A stretch of DNA of 64,000 nt from Sipunculus nudus (GCA_026874595.1 CM049312.1:48675429-48739428), one strand, 5' to 3'; counted from the stretch's first letter, positions 1-12,220 are shown. The notes: a model not told the origin generated them from the sequence alone. Numbers and translations are program-made.

Positions 1-599
1 TATTGTTCTAGGATTTTTTAGTAGATTAAAGTGACAAAAGTGAATATCTCGTCAAATCTCGCACCATTTGTCGTCAAACGAGAACAGAGGACCATTTAAA
101 CAAATGCCTATAATGCTGCCATTTTTTACACTACAGACATATAGTTTTCAGCATGTGACAGCGTCTGACACTCTCAGTCATATAATGTGATTATATATCA
201 ATTCCCGTCAAATCTCGCCTCGTTTTTTATCAAATGATGAAAACAAATCCAATTGCCGTGAGCACAAGTGGCTTCAGGGTTGGCCGGTAAGTGCCGGCAA
301 GGCTATTACAGTTGCAAGTTTGCGTGCGCGGTCGTCCATGAATTTCACAAAGCAGCATTGAACAGAGGACAAAAGCCGCTAAATTTGAATTGAATACACC
401 TGTTATTTTCATTGTGTCCCCTTGTGCGGCCACTTGTGATGCCAGGAACCACTGGCAATTCTTTCAAACCAGGGACGGATCCCCGATTTTGTAGTTGGGT
501 GTGTCAAAATAGGGGCGGATCCCTGGTTTAGCAGTTGGGGGGGGGGGCAGGGGTTAAATTTTAATTATACATTTAATATTTATAATAAAAAATAAAATA

Positions 600-980
600 T
601 TTCGAAACTTTTTTTCCGTTTAGAAATTAGCCGCTAGATGGCGCTGCAGCAGTCATTATTGTGCCATATCTCCAAAACTATACACACTGTCATTGATTGC
701 AGCATCTGATACTAGATTTATTGCGTTTATCCTCCTGGGGACTCTGTCACATTCTGCAGGGGTTAAATTTAATTATACATCAAATATATATAATAAAATA
801 AATATCTGGGAACTTATTTTTTTTCCCTTTAGAAAATAGCCGCCAGATGGCGCTGCAGCAATCATTATTGTGCCATATCTCCAAAACTATAGACAGTGTC
901 GCAACATTGATTGCAGCATCTGAAACTAGATTTAATGCGATTATCCTCGTGGGGACTCTGTCATATTCTTCCATTACCAT
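600..980 (+). repeat. Tandem core modules, ~210-bp period, two copies
   Basis: Two head-to-tail modules, each with a T-rich stretch, AAATAGCCGC(C/T)AGATGGCGCTGC, a 'catatctccaaaactata' segment and 'tctgaaactagattta'-like sequence. The second module starts about 209 bp after the first (core motifs at 631 and 840). Confidence 0.75.
840..853 (+). promoter_or_regulatory. CTCF-like core motif (CCGCCAGATGGCGC)
   Basis: Matches the general CTCF core CCASYAGRKGGCRS at 13 of 14 positions (G for A at position 3). It lies in a P1 core module. Binding is inferred from motif only. Confidence 0.3.
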
Positions 981-1107
981 GGCGACTTAATATACGTTAC
1001 AATTAAATTCTTCTTATTCTTGAAATTCAAAATATGGAATTTTATTCTAATAGACTGTTTTCCATTCTCCATGACAGGAGTACATGGCCTTCACATGGAG
1101 TTTTTTT

Positions 1108-1134
1108 TCCGTCTGTCTGTCTGCTTGTCTGTCT
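1108..1134 (+). repeat. GTCT/GCTT microsatellite
   Basis: Short (GTCT)n tract with a GCTT interruption inside P1. Similar tracts occur at about 1,320, 5,330, 8,470, 10,570, 10,780, 12,320 and 12,597 at matching module positions. Confidence 0.75.
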
Positions 1135-1571
1135 ACTCTTTTGCGACTTTTCAAAATCAGCATAACCACACAAAATTGTGCTTCTGTTTACGCCATTATT
1201 CGGGTACTTCATTTGACCAGTTTCAAATGTAAACTGCCTGCCTGCTGTATGTTGTCTCCTAGTTTGACTTTCTTATTTCCGCTTCCGGCAAGTGTTCGAC
1301 CTCTGGTCGTCTAGGCTGTTTGTCTGTCTGTCTGTGCTCTACAGGTCACAATTTTTAAGCAATAGATCTGAAACTTATACATTTAGTGTATAATCGCTTC
1401 TCCTCGGAGCCTATTGTTTTTCGTCATGATCCGTAAAAGGTCACTGAAAAACCTTAAAACGGGTTTTCCTTCATATCTTTGTCAATAATAATCGTATGCG
1501 CTTAATCTATAGCTCATTTAATTCCTCATTTTGTTGCCTTTCCACATGCTAGCAAATTGTCCCGATCAATG

Positions 1572-1585
1572 GTTACCATGGTAAC
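1572..1585. promoter_or_regulatory. GTTACCATGGTAAC palindrome (X-box-like)
   Basis: Perfect 14-bp palindrome fitting the RFX X-box pattern of two inverted GTTRCC half-sites with a 2-bp spacer. The same context at 8,750 and 11,050 is also perfect. RFX binding is inferred. Confidence 0.3.
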
Positions 1586-3502
1586 GTATTTTTGGGGAAA
1601 AGGTCACAAAATTTGATTTTTTTTCTAACTTTTCCATTTTTAAAGCTAGAGACGTCTGGTTTTTTGCTTCAGGAAGTTTTCAATCAGGTGTTTATCATAA
1701 ATTACCAAGTCACGTCGAATCTCGTGCGAATTCTTGTCAAACGAGATTTTTCGAGATTTCAGTAAATATGACCTTGAGGTCGCGATTTTTTAAACTATGG
1801 CTTTGAAAATGACATATTTTGTGTTATTTATAAATATCTCGAAATCAATTTTTCATTTTCTGGAAATAGCCACCAGGGGACGTGGTACATGAAACACTGT
1901 AACATATCATTTTTCTTCAATATCTCAAAAAATATTTAAAGTGACACAATGTTTATTGTCTTATCTGAAACTAGGATCATTGGCTTATTCCTGCGTACAT
2001 GTAGCTTTGTGCCGCTGTTACCATGGTAATCAAATTTTGGGGTAAAACTTGGCAATCTGAAAATAATAAGTTTTTTGCTTCTATCTCCGTTGATATTTAT
2101 ACTACAAGGGTCTAGTTTTCTGCGTTAGGTAGCATTCCTTTGGCTCTAATGCAGTCAATTGCAAGTCTCGCAGAATCTCGCTCTGTTTGCCGTCAAACGA
2201 GAAATTACGAGATTTAGCAGAAATGCTGATAACTCGATCACGTTTTAGGTTAAACAGTATAGGTTTTCACCCCCTGGTAGCCTTTCGGAAGCTTAACATG
2301 ATAAAACTGCAAATCTCGCCAAATCTCGCATCATCCCCCGCCAAACGAGAATATTCGATATTTTGAACAAAATATTCAACAAATGTCTATATCTCTGTCA
2401 TTTTTATGCTAGAGATTTTATTTTTCTATTGTTCAACAATCATTTGACTAGTGTTAAGTAATATAAGTGCATATCTCGTTATATCTCGCACCATTTGTCG
2501 TCAAACGAGAACAGTGGACCACTTAAACAAATGCCTATAATGCTGTCATTTTGTACACTACAGACATATAGTTTTCAGCATTTGACAGCGTCTGACACTC
2601 TCAATCACAGCATGTGATTATATTGCAATTCTCGTCAAATCTTGCCTCTTTTTTTCCATCAAATGATGAAAATATATCCAATTGCCGTGAGCACAAGTGG
2701 CTTCAGGGTTGACCGGTAAGTGCCAGCAAGGCTATTACAGTTGCATGTTGGCGTGCGCGGTCGTCCATGAATCTCACAAAGCAGCATTGAATAGAGGACA
2801 GAAGCCGCTAAATGTGGAGGGAACACTCCTGTGATTTTTATTGTGTCCCCTTGTCCGGCCACTTGTGTTGCCAGGAACCACTGGCAAATCTTACAAACCA
2901 GGGACGGATCCACGATTTTGTAGTTGGGTGTGTCAAAATATGGGCGGATCCTGGTTTTCAGTTAGGGGCAGGGGTTAAATTTTAATTTTACATCAAAATA
3001 TATATAATAAAAGTAAAATATCTCGAAACTTATTTTTTTCCTTTTAGAAAATAGCCGTCAGATGGCGCTGCAGCAATCATTATTGTGCCATATCTCCAAC
3101 ACTATGGACAGTGTCACAACATTGATTGCAGCATGTGAAACTAGATTTAATGCGTTTATCCTCGTGAGGATTGTCATATTCTTCCATTACCATGGTGACC
3201 TAATATAGGTTACAATTCTTGAAATTCAGAATATGGAGATTTATTCCTATAGACTGTGGCTTATTTTATTCATGCTTTCCATACTCTATGGCATGATTAC
3301 ATGGCCCTCACTTGGAGTTTTTCCGTCTGTCTGTGTGTTCGTCTGTCTACTCATCTGCGACTTTTGAAAATCAGCCAAACCACATAAAGATATGTTTCTA
3401 TTTCCCCTATGATAGGGGTTTCTCATTTAATCAGATCCAAATGTTCCCTGTCTGTCTGCCTTGTAACCTTGGTGCCTGTTGTTTTTGGTCTTGATCCGGG
3501 AT

Positions 3503-3520
3503 AGGTCAAGGTCAGGGTCA
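3503..3520 (+). promoter_or_regulatory. Three adjacent AGGTCA-type half-sites
   Basis: AGGTCA-AGGTCA-GGGTCA without spacers, a nuclear-receptor-like direct repeat. Comparable repeats occur at the same module position at 5,461, 8,597, 10,904 and 12,715. Function is inferred. Confidence 0.2.
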
Positions 3521-3944
3521 CCAAATAACCTAAAAACAGGGGTTTTTCGGCATATCTTCGTCAATAATAAACAAAGCCAATCAAACTGTAGCTCATTCTA
3601 TTCGCGACAAGATGGCGGCTAGCGCCATTACAAAATTGTTAAATTTTGCTGTTTCCATGGGCAGGTATTTTGGGAAAAATTTAAAAAATTTGAATCTTTT
3701 TCTTACTTTGCCATTTTAAAAGCTAGAGAGTCGGGTTGTTTGCATTAGGTAGTACTTTATGAGATGTTTATCATACAAAAGAAAGTCTCATAGAATCCCG
3801 TGCCATTTCTTGACAAACGAGATCTTTCGAGATTTCATTAAATATGACCTAGAAGTCGTAATTTTAGAACAATGGCTTTGAAAGTGGTGTATTTTATGTA
3901 ATTTATAAATATCTCGAAATTTTTTTTTCATTTTTCGAAAATAG

Positions 3945-3958
3945 CCACTAGGGGGCGT
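3945..3958 (+). promoter_or_regulatory. CTCF-like core motif (CCACTAGGGGGCGT)
   Basis: Matches CCASYAGRKGGCRS except for the last base (T). It sits in the AGGGGGCGT-type P1 module, about 85 bp after a TCTCG hairpin module. Confidence 0.35.
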
Positions 3959-5108
3959 GGTACGTGAGACACTGTAACATATCATTTTCTGCAATATCTA
4001 AAAAAAATATTAAACATGTCACAATTTTTATTATCGTACCTAAAACTAGGATCATTGTCTTATTCTTCTGCACATGTAGCTTTGTGCTGCGGTTACCATG
4101 TTAATCAAATATTGGGGAAAAACTTGGCAATCTGAATTTTTTTAGTTTTTTGCTTCTATTTCTGTTAAATTAATACTACAGAGGTCTAGTGTTTTACACG
4201 AGGTAGCATTCCCTTGAATCTAAGTCATTCATTTGCAAGTCTCGTCAAATCTAGCTTGATTTTCCGAAAGAAAAAAAGAGGAAATACATGATTTCACAGA
4301 AATGCTTATAAATCGATCACGGTTTATGATAAAGAGGAGTAGTTTTCAGCATTTGGTAGCATTTCAGAAGCTGAGCATGGTTAAACCGCAAATCTAACCA
4401 CATCTCGTTTCATCTCCCGCCAAACGAGAATATTCTTGATTTGGAACAAATATGTTAATCTTGGTCATTTAAATGCTAGAGATTTTATTTTTCCATTATT
4501 CAAGAATCACTTGATTAGTTTTAAGTGACAAAAGTGAATATCTCGTCATATCAGGCACCATTTCTAGTCAAACAAGAATATTGGACCATTCAAAGAAACG
4601 GCTATAATTCTGTTGTTTTTATGCTGAAGACCTATAGTTTTCAGCAATTGATAGCGTCTAACACTCTCGGTCACATTATGTGATTATATTGTAAGTTTCT
4701 GTCACAACTTTGATTGCAGCATGTGAAACTAGATATAATGCGTTTATCCTCTTGGTGAATGTCATATTCTTCCCTTACCATAGTGACCTATTATTGGTTA
4801 CAATTCTTGAAATTCAAAATAAGAAAATTTATTTGAATAGACTCTTGCTTATTTTATTCATGCTTTCAATTCTCTATGGCATTAATACATGACCTTCACC
4901 TGGAGTTTTTTCCCGTCTTTCTGTCTGTCTACTCGTCTGCGACTTGTCTGTGACTTTTGAAAATCAACAAAACCACATGAAGATGTGCAACAGGGGTTGT
5001 TCATTTGACCAATTCGAAATGTTCCCTGCCTTTCTGCTCCTTGTTGTCTGTTAGTTTGACTTTCTCATTTCTAGTTCCGGCAAGTTCTCGACCTATGGTC
5101 GTCTAGTT

Positions 5109-5335
5109 GCTTGCCGGAATCAAAGATTCAGCAAGCATGTTGATCAGTTCGTATGTTTGTTACTTGCCGGAAATCTTCGATTTTCGTAAGTATGTTGGTC
5201 AGTCCCGTATGTTTGTTTGTTACTTGCCAGAATCAAAGATTCGGCAAGTATGTTCATCACCCGCGTATGTTTGTTGCTTGCCGGAAATCTTCGATTTTCG
5301 CAAGCATGTTGATCAGTCCCGTATGTTTGTTTGTT
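5109..5335 (+). repeat. Tandem hairpin units, ~113-bp dimer
   Basis: Four CTTGCC-headed hairpins at about 5,110, 5,163, 5,223 and 5,277. Two types alternate: arms CTTGCC/GGCAAG enclosing GAATC-AAA-GATTC, and arms GCTTGC/GCAAGC enclosing AAATC-TTC-GATTT. The dimer is repeated twice. CTTGCCGG is the inverted complement of the P1 3' subterminal repeat, so this is a duplicated 5' terminus. Confidence 0.7.
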
Positions 5336-5924
5336 TGTCTGTCTGTTTGTTTGTCGGTGCTCTACAGGCCACAATTTTTCACCTATCGCTCTGAAACTTA
5401 TAGATTATGTGTAAAATCGGTTCTCCTCGGAGCCTATTGTTTTTGGTCATGATCAGTCAAAGGTCAAGGTCAAGGACATCAAAAGTTCATAAAACTGTTT
5501 TTTCTTTATATCTTTTTTTCTATAGAGCGTATCTACTTCAACTGTAGCTCATTTTAATCGTCATTCCAAGGCCTTTCATCTAAGGTGTAGCTGACTCAAA
5601 TTTGTTGTTCCCATGCTTATTTCTTTTCGGGTAAAAGTGATGAAAATCGAAAATCAATGGACTATTTTTTCTAACTTTGTCATTTTTAAAGCTAGAGAGT
5701 TCTAGTTTTTTGCATCTGATAGTACTAAATAAGCTTTGTATCATTCAAGTAAAAGTCTCGTTAAATCTCGCACCATTTCTCGTCAAACGAGAGTTTTTGA
5801 GATTTCATTTAATATGACCTACAGGTTGCATTTTTTTAACAATGGCTTTGAAATTGATATATTTTGTGTTATTTATAAATATCTCGAAATCAATTTTTCA
5901 TTTGTTGGAAATAGCCACCAGGGG

Positions 5925-5938
5925 GCGTGGTACATGAA
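5925..5938 (+). promoter_or_regulatory. CTCF-like core motif (CCACCAGGGGGCGT)
   Basis: The first 13 bases fit the CTCF consensus exactly; the last is T. Same sequence as at 9,048 and 13,158. Confidence 0.35.
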
Positions 5939-7019
5939 ACACTGTAACATATCATTTTTCTGCAATATCTCAAAAAATATTAAACAGGACACAATGTTTA
6001 TTGTCTTATCTGAAACTAGGATTATTGGCTTATTCCTGCGTACATGTAGCTTTGTGCTGCTATTACCATGGTAACCAAATTTTGGGGTAAAACTTGACAC
6101 AATCTGAAAATAATTAGTTTTTTGCTTCTGTCTCTGTTGATATTTATACTACAAGGGTCTAGTTTTCTGCATGAGGTAGCATTCACTTTGCTCTTATCCA
6201 GTCAATTGGAAGTCTCGTAGAATCTCGATCTGTTTTTTCGTCAAACGAGAAATTACGAGATTTCACGAGATGCTGATAACTCGATCATGTTTTAGGTTAA
6301 AGAGTATAGGGTTTCAGCCTCTGGTAGCCTTTCGGACGCTTAACATAATAAAACTGCAAATCTCGCCAAATCTCGCATCATCTCCCGCCAAATGAGAATA
6401 TTCGATATTTTGAACAAAATATTCAACAAATGTCTATATCTCTTTCAATTTTATGCTAGAGATTTTATTTTTCTACTGTTCAACAATCATTTGATTAGTG
6501 TTAAGGGATATAAGTGAATATCTCGTTATATTTCGCACCATTTGTCGTCAAACGAGAACAGTGGACCATTTAAACAAATGCCTATTATGCTGTCATTTTA
6601 TACCCTACAGACATATAGTTTTCAGCATTTGACAGCGTCTGACACTCTCAATCACATCATGTGATTTTATTGCAATTCTCGTCAAATCTTGCCTCGTTTT
6701 TCATCAAATGATGAAAATACATCCAATTGCCGTGAGCACAAGTGGCTTCAGGGTTGACCGGTAAGTGCCGGCAAGGCTATTACAGTTGCATGTTGGCGTG
6801 CGCGGTCGTCCATGAATCTCACAAAGCAGCATTGAATAGAGGACAAAAGCCGCTAAATGTGGAGGGAACACACCTGTGATTTTTATTGTGTCCCCTTGTG
6901 CGGCCACTTGTGTTGCCAGGAACCACTGGCATATCTTTGAAACCAGGGACGGATCCCCGATTTTGTAGTTGGGTGTGTCAAAATATGGGCTGATCCCTGG
7001 TTTAGCAGTTAGGGGCAGG

Positions 7020-7870
7020 GGTAAAATTTTAATTATACATCAAATATATATATTAAAATAAAATATCTGGAAACTTATTTTTTTCCTTTTAGAAAATAGC
7101 CCCCAGATGGCGCTGCAGCAATCATTATTGTGCCATATCTCCAAAACTATAGACAGTGTCACAACATTGATTGCAGCTTCTGAAACTATATTAAATGCGT
7201 TTAACCTTGTGGGGACTCTGTCGTATTCTTCGGGGGTTAAATTTTAATTATACATAAAATATATATAATAAAAATTAAAATATCGCGAAACTATTTTTTT
7301 CCTTTCAGATGGCGCTGCAGCAATCATTATTGTGCCATATCTCCAAAACTATAGACAGTGTCACAACATTGATTGCAGTTTCTGAAACTATATTTAATGC
7401 GTTTAACCTTGTGGGGACTCTGTCGTATTCCGCGGGGGTTAAATTTTAATTATACATAATATATATAATTAAAAATAAAATATCTCGAAACTATTTTTTT
7501 CCTTTCAGATGGCGCTGCAGTAATCATTATTGTGCCATATCTCCAAAACTATAGACGGTGTCACAACATTAATTGCAGCTTTTGAACCAAGATTTAATGC
7601 GTTTTCCTCGTGGGGACATTGTCATATTCTGCAGAAGTTTAATTTTAATTATACATCAAATATTTATTATAAAAAAATAAAATATCTCGAAACTTATTTT
7701 TTGTCCTTTTAATAATAGCCGCCAGATGGCGCTGCAGCAATCATTATTTTGCTATATCTATAAAACTATAGATAGTGTCACAACATTGATTGCAGCATCT
7801 GAAACTAGATTTAATGGGTTTATCCTCGTAAAGACTCTGTCATATTCTTCCGTTACCATGGGGGCCAAAT
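7020..7870 (+). repeat. Core-module cluster, four to five tandem copies
   Basis: Largest run of the AGATGGCGC core module. Core motifs lie at about 7,100, 7,307, 7,507 and 7,719, a spacing near 200-212 bp, with a further copy at 8,312. The second and third copies share a short deletion just before AGATGGCGC, so they probably arose from one another by a late duplication. Confidence 0.75.
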
Positions 7871-8749
7871 ATAGGTTACAATTAAATTCTTCTTTTTCCT
7901 GAAATTCAAAATATGAAGATTTATTCTAATTGACTGACGCTTATTTTATTCATGCTTTCCATTCTCCAAGACAGGAGAACATTGCCTACACATGGAGTTA
8001 TTTTCCGTCTGTCTGTCTACTCATTTGTGGCTATTGAAAATCAGCGAAATCACATAAAAATGTGCTTCCATTTTAACCATGATAGCGGTTGTTCATTTGA
8101 TCAGATCCAAACGTTCCCTGTCTGTCTGCCTAGTAACTGTCCGTCTGTTTCGCTGTCTTATTTCCGGCCATTTCCGGAACTAGATTTAATCCATTTTACC
8201 TCATGGGGACTCTGTCGTATTCTGCGGGGGTTAAATTTTAATTATACATCAAATATATATAATAAAAAAATAAAATATCTGGAAACTTATTTTTTGTCCT
8301 TTTAGAAATAGCCGCCAGATGGCACTGCAGCAATCATTATTGTGCAATATCTCCAAAACTATAGACAGTGTTATACGTTCCCTGTCTGTCTGCCTAGTAA
8401 CTGTCCGTCTGTTTCGCTGTCTTATTACCGGCCATTTCCGGCAAGCGTTCGACCTCTGGTCGTCTAGTTTTTCTGTTTGTCTGTTTGTCTGTCTGTCTGT
8501 GCTCTACAGGCCACAATTTTTAACCAATCGCTCTGAAACTTATAGTTATTGTGTAAGATCGGTTCTCGTCGGAGCCTATTGTTTTTGGTCATGATCGGTC
8601 AAAGGTCAAGGTCAGTGTCACCGAAAAACCTAAAATTTTTATTTTTTTTTATATCTTCGTCAATAATAATCGTAGCCGCATAATCTGTAGCTCATTTCTT
8701 TCCTCTTTATGTTAGCTTTCCAAGTGCTAGCAAATTTTTCCGGTCAATG

Positions 8750-8763
8750 GTTACCATGGTAAC
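8750..8763. promoter_or_regulatory. GTTACCATGGTAAC palindrome (X-box-like)
   Basis: Identical to the site at 1,572, in the same module context ('ggtcaatg' before, 'gtattttt' after). Confidence 0.3.
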
Positions 8764-9047
8764 GTATTTTTGGGGGAAATTCAGAAAATTCGAAAATTTC
8801 ACTCCAAATTTCTCATTTTTTAAGTTAGAGAGGTCTAGTTTTTTGCATTGTGTAGCATTTAATATGCTCTATGGAAAATTAATAGAAGTCTCGCAAAATC
8901 TCGTGCCATTTGTCGTCAAATGAGACTTTTCGAGATTTCATTAAATACGATTTAGAGGTGGCAGTTTTACAGCTAAGATTCTGAAAGTGACATATTTTCT
9001 GTTTTTCTGTATTATCTCGAACTTGTTTTTTCATTTTTCGAAAATAC

Positions 9048-9061
9048 CCACCAGGGGGCGT
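9048..9061 (+). promoter_or_regulatory. CTCF-like core motif (CCACCAGGGGGCGT)
   Basis: Identical over 14 bases to the sites at 5,925 and 13,158, although the flanks have diverged. Confidence 0.35.
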
Positions 9062-9999
9062 GGTACCGGAAACACTACAACTTATCATTTTTCCGCAATA
9101 TCTAAAAAAATATTAAGCATATAACAAATTTTTTGTTGCATCTTAAACTAGGATCATTGCCTTATTCCTTTGTATATATAGGCTTGTGCCGCCGTTACCA
9201 TGGTTACCAAATTTTAGGGTAAAACTTTTACAATCTGAAAACATGATGTTTTTGGCTTTTATCTCTGTTAATATTTATGCTAAAAGGTTAAAGTGAATTG
9301 CATAAGGCAGCATTCCCTTGCTTCTAAGTCATTCAATTGCAAATCTCGTCAAATCTCTCTCATTTTATCGTCAAACGAGAAATTACGAGATTTTACACAA
9401 ATATCTGTATCTCGGCTATTTTAATGCTACAAGGGTCTAGTTTTTATTGTTCTAGGATTTTTTAGTAGATTAAAGGTAACACAAGTGAATATCTCGTCAA
9501 ATCTCGCACCATTTGTCGTCAAACGAGAACAGAGGACCATTTAAACAAATGCCTATAATGTTGTCATTTTTTACACTACAGACATATAGTTTTCAGCATG
9601 TGACAGCGTCTGACACTCGGAGTCATATAATGTGATTATATAGGAATTCTCGTCAAATCTCGCCTCGTTTTTTATCAAATAATGAAGATAAATCCAATTG
9701 CCGTGAACACAAGTGGCTTTAGGGTTGACCGGTAAGTGCCGGCAAGGCCATAACAGTTGCAAGTTGGCGTGCGCGGTCGCCCATGAATTTCACAAAGCAG
9801 CATTGAAAAGAGGACAAAAGCTGCTAACTTTGAATTGAACACACCTGTTATTTTCATTGTGTCCCCTTGTGCGGCCACTTGTGTTGCCAGGAACCACTGG
9901 CAAATCTTTCAAACCAGGGACGGATCCCCGATTTTGTAGTTGGGGGTGTCAAAATATGGGCGGATCCCTGGTTTAGCAGTTGGGGGGCAGGGGTTTAAT

Positions 10000-10430
10000 T
10001 TTAATTATACATTAAATATTTATAATAAAAAATAAAATATTTCGAAACTTATTTTTTCCGTTTAGAAATTAGCCGCCAGAGAGCGCTGCAGCAATCATTA
10101 TTGTGCCATATCTCAAAAACTATACACACTGTCACAACATTGATTGCAGCATCTGATACTAGATTTATTGCGTTTATCCTACTGGGGACTCTGTCAGATT
10201 CTGCAGGGGTTACATTTAATTGTACATCAAATATATATAATAAAATAAATATCTGGGAACTTATTTTTTTTTCTTTTAGAAAATAGCCGCCAGATGGCGC
10301 TGCAGCAATCATTATTGTGCCATATCTCCAAAACTATAGACAGTGTCACAACATTGATTGCAGCATCTGAAACTAGATTTAATGCGATTATCCTCGTGGG
10401 GACTCTGTCATATTCTTCCATAACCATATT
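10000..10430 (+). repeat. Core modules, two tandem copies
   Basis: Same module as at 600-980, with cores at 10,073 and 10,287. The first core is damaged (AGAGAGCGC instead of AGATGGCGC). Confidence 0.7.
10287..10300 (+). promoter_or_regulatory. CTCF-like core motif (CCGCCAGATGGCGC)
   Basis: AGATGGCGC-type core. CGCCA-GA-TGGCG is also a near-palindrome containing an E-box (CAGATG), so other factors could be the true ligand. Confidence 0.3.
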
Positions 10431-11049
10431 CTGTCATATTCTTCCATATACGTTACAATTAAATTCTTCCTATTCTTGAAATTCAAAATATGGAGTTTTA
10501 TTCTTATAGACTGTTTTCCATTCTCCATGACAGGAGTACATGGCCTTCACATGGAGTTTTTTTTTCCCGTCTGTCTGTCTGTTTGTCTGTCTACTCATCT
10601 GCGACTTTTCAAAATCAGCATAACCACACAAAATTGTGCTTCTGTTTACGCTATTTTTCGGGTACTTCATTTGACCAGTTCCAAATGTAAACTGCCTGCC
10701 TGCTGTATGTTGTCTCCTAGTTTGACTTTCTTATTTCCGCTTCCGGCAAGTGTTCGACCTCTGGTCGTCTAGTTTGTTTGTTTGTCTGTCTGTATGTCCG
10801 AGCGCTACAGGCCACAATTTTAAAGCAATCGCTCTGAAACTTTTACATAAAGTGTAAAATCGGTTCTCCTCGGAGCCTATTGTTTCTGGCCATGACCGTT
10901 CAAAGGTCAAGGTCAGGGTTACCAAAAACCCTTAAAACAGATTTTTCTTCATATCTTCGTCAATAATAATCGTAGCTGCTAAATCTGTAGCTCATTTTAT
11001 TCCTCATTATGTTAGCTTTCCAGGTTCTAGCAAATATGTCCGGTCAATG

Positions 11050-11063
11050 GTTACCATGGTAAC
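11050..11063. promoter_or_regulatory. GTTACCATGGTAAC palindrome (X-box-like)
   Basis: Third perfect copy. Near copies with one or two changes lie at 2,017, 6,062, 9,194, 11,494 and 13,297. Confidence 0.3.
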
Positions 11064-11789
11064 GTATTTTTTGGGGAAAATCGACAATTCGAAAATTTTC
11101 CTCCAAATTTCTCATTTTTTATGAAAGAGAGGTCTAGTTTTTTGCATTGTGTAGCATTTAATATGTTCTATGCAAAATTAATGCCAGTCTCGCAAAATGT
11201 CGTGCCATTTGTCGTCAAATGAGACTTTTCGAGATTTCATTAAATACGATTTAGAGGTGGCAGTTTTACAGCTAAGGTTCTGAAAGTGACATATTTTCTG
11301 TTTTTCTGTATTATCTCGAACTTGTTTTTTCATTTTTCGAAAATAGCGACCAGGGGGCGTGGTACTGGAAACACTACAACTTATCATTTTTCCGCAATAT
11401 CTAAAAAAATATTAGGCATATAACAAATTGTTTAGTCGCATCTAAAACTAGGATCATTGCCTTATTCCTTCGTACATATCGCCTTGTGCTGCGGTTACCA
11501 TGGTTACCAATGTTTGGGGTAAAACTTGACAATCTGAAAACATGATTCGTCCCTGAATTTCACAATGCAGTATTGAATAGAGGACAAAAGCCGCTAAATT
11601 TGAATTGAACACACCTGTTATTTTCATTGTGTCCCCTTGTGGTGCCACTTGTGTTGCCAGGAACCACTGGCAAATTTTTCAAACCAGGGACGGATCCCCG
11701 ATTTTGAAGTTGGGTGTGTCAAAATATGGGCGGATCCTTGGTTTAGCAGTTGGGGGGGGGGTGCAGGGGGTTAAATTTTAATTATACAT

Positions 11790-12220
11790 CAAATATTTAT
11801 AATAAAAAATATAATATTTCGAACTTTATTTTTTCTTTTAGAAAATAGCCGCCAGATGGCGCTGCAGCAATCATTATTGTGCCATATCTCCAAAACTATA
11901 CACACTGTCACAACATTGATTGCAGAATCTGATACTAGATTGAATGCGTTTATCCTCCTGGGGACTCTGTCATATTCTACAGGGGTTAAATTTTAATTAT
12001 AAATCAAATATATATAATAAAAAATATCTGGGAACTTATTTTTTTTCCTTTTAGAAAATAGCCGCCAGATGGCGCTGCAGCAATAATTATTGTGCCATAT
12101 CTCAAAAACTATAGACAGTGTCACAACATTGATTGCAGCATCTGAAACAAGATTTAATGCGTTATCCTAGTGGGGACTCTCTCATATTCTGCCATTACCA
12201 TGGGGACCTAATATACGTTA
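11790..12220 (+). repeat. Core modules, two tandem copies
   Basis: Cores at 11,849 and 12,062, both intact CCGCCAGATGGCGC, in the usual context of T-run upstream and 'catatctc(c/a)aaaactata' downstream. Confidence 0.7.
11849..11862 (+). promoter_or_regulatory. CTCF-like core motif (CCGCCAGATGGCGC)
   Basis: One of two same-strand intact cores 213 bp apart (the other starts at 12,062). Confidence 0.3.

Larger units (their letters stand above)
1..1314 (+). mobile_element. P1 element, left end outside window, 3' end intact
   Basis: Non-autonomous repeat belonging to the family that fills the first 14 kb. In order it holds TCTCG/CGAGA-rich modules (to ~200), a GGACGGATCC-rich block (~230-540), two ~210-bp core modules (600-980), GTCT microsatellite (from ~1,108), then a subterminal CCGGCAAG (1285-1292), a hairpin CGACC-TCT-GGTCG (1297-1309) and CTAG (1311-1314). 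Hairpin plus CTAG resembles Helitron/Helentron 3' ends. No transposase or Rep/helicase ORF is visible. The family assignment is inferred from architecture only. Confidence 0.55.
1315..5106 (+). mobile_element. P1 element carrying two module cycles
   Basis: Starts directly after the previous CTAG with GTCT microsatellite and ends with CCGGCAAG (5077-5084), hairpin CGACC-TAT-GGTCG (5089-5101) and CTAG followed by TT (5103-5106). It contains about two full cycles of the family's modules: AGGTCA repeats, CCATGG palindrome, AGGGGGCGT core, TCTCG modules, GGACGGATCC block and AGATGGCGC core. The doubled content suggests unequal exchange between neighbouring copies. No coding capacity is recognised. 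Confidence 0.5.
5107..8467 (+). mobile_element. P1 element with 5' hairpin repeats and expanded core cluster
   Basis: Begins with GCTTGCCGG (5109-5117), the inverted complement of the 3' CCGGCAAGC, so both subterminal inverted repeats are present. The 5' hairpin region is itself tandemly repeated to ~5,335 and followed by GTCT microsatellite. A cluster of core modules lies at 7,020-7,870. The 3' end is CCGGCAAG (8438-8445), hairpin CGACC-TCT-GGTCG (8450-8462) and CTAG-TT (8464-8467). This is the copy that shows both termini most completely. Confidence 0.55.
8468..10772 (+). mobile_element. P1 element
   Basis: Opens with GTCT microsatellite and the conserved gctctacaggccacaa segment, then AGGTCA repeats, a perfect GTTACCATGGTAAC palindrome, an AGGGGGCGT core, TCTCG modules, the GGACGGATCC block and two AGATGGCGC-type cores. 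The 3' end has CCGGCAAG, hairpin CGACC-TCT-GGTCG (10755-10767) and CTAG-TT (10769-10772). From ~9,444 it closely repeats the first bases of the window, an offset of about 9.4 kb. Confidence 0.5.

Noticed and set aside
230-433. A 67-residue minus-strand ORF conserved in four P1 copies (230-433, 2,659-2,913, 6,704-6,907, 9,675-9,878)
   Set aside because: Comparing the copies at 230 and 9,675, about 8 of the ~14 base changes alter amino acids, as expected without purifying selection. Shared openness is explained by recent duplication.
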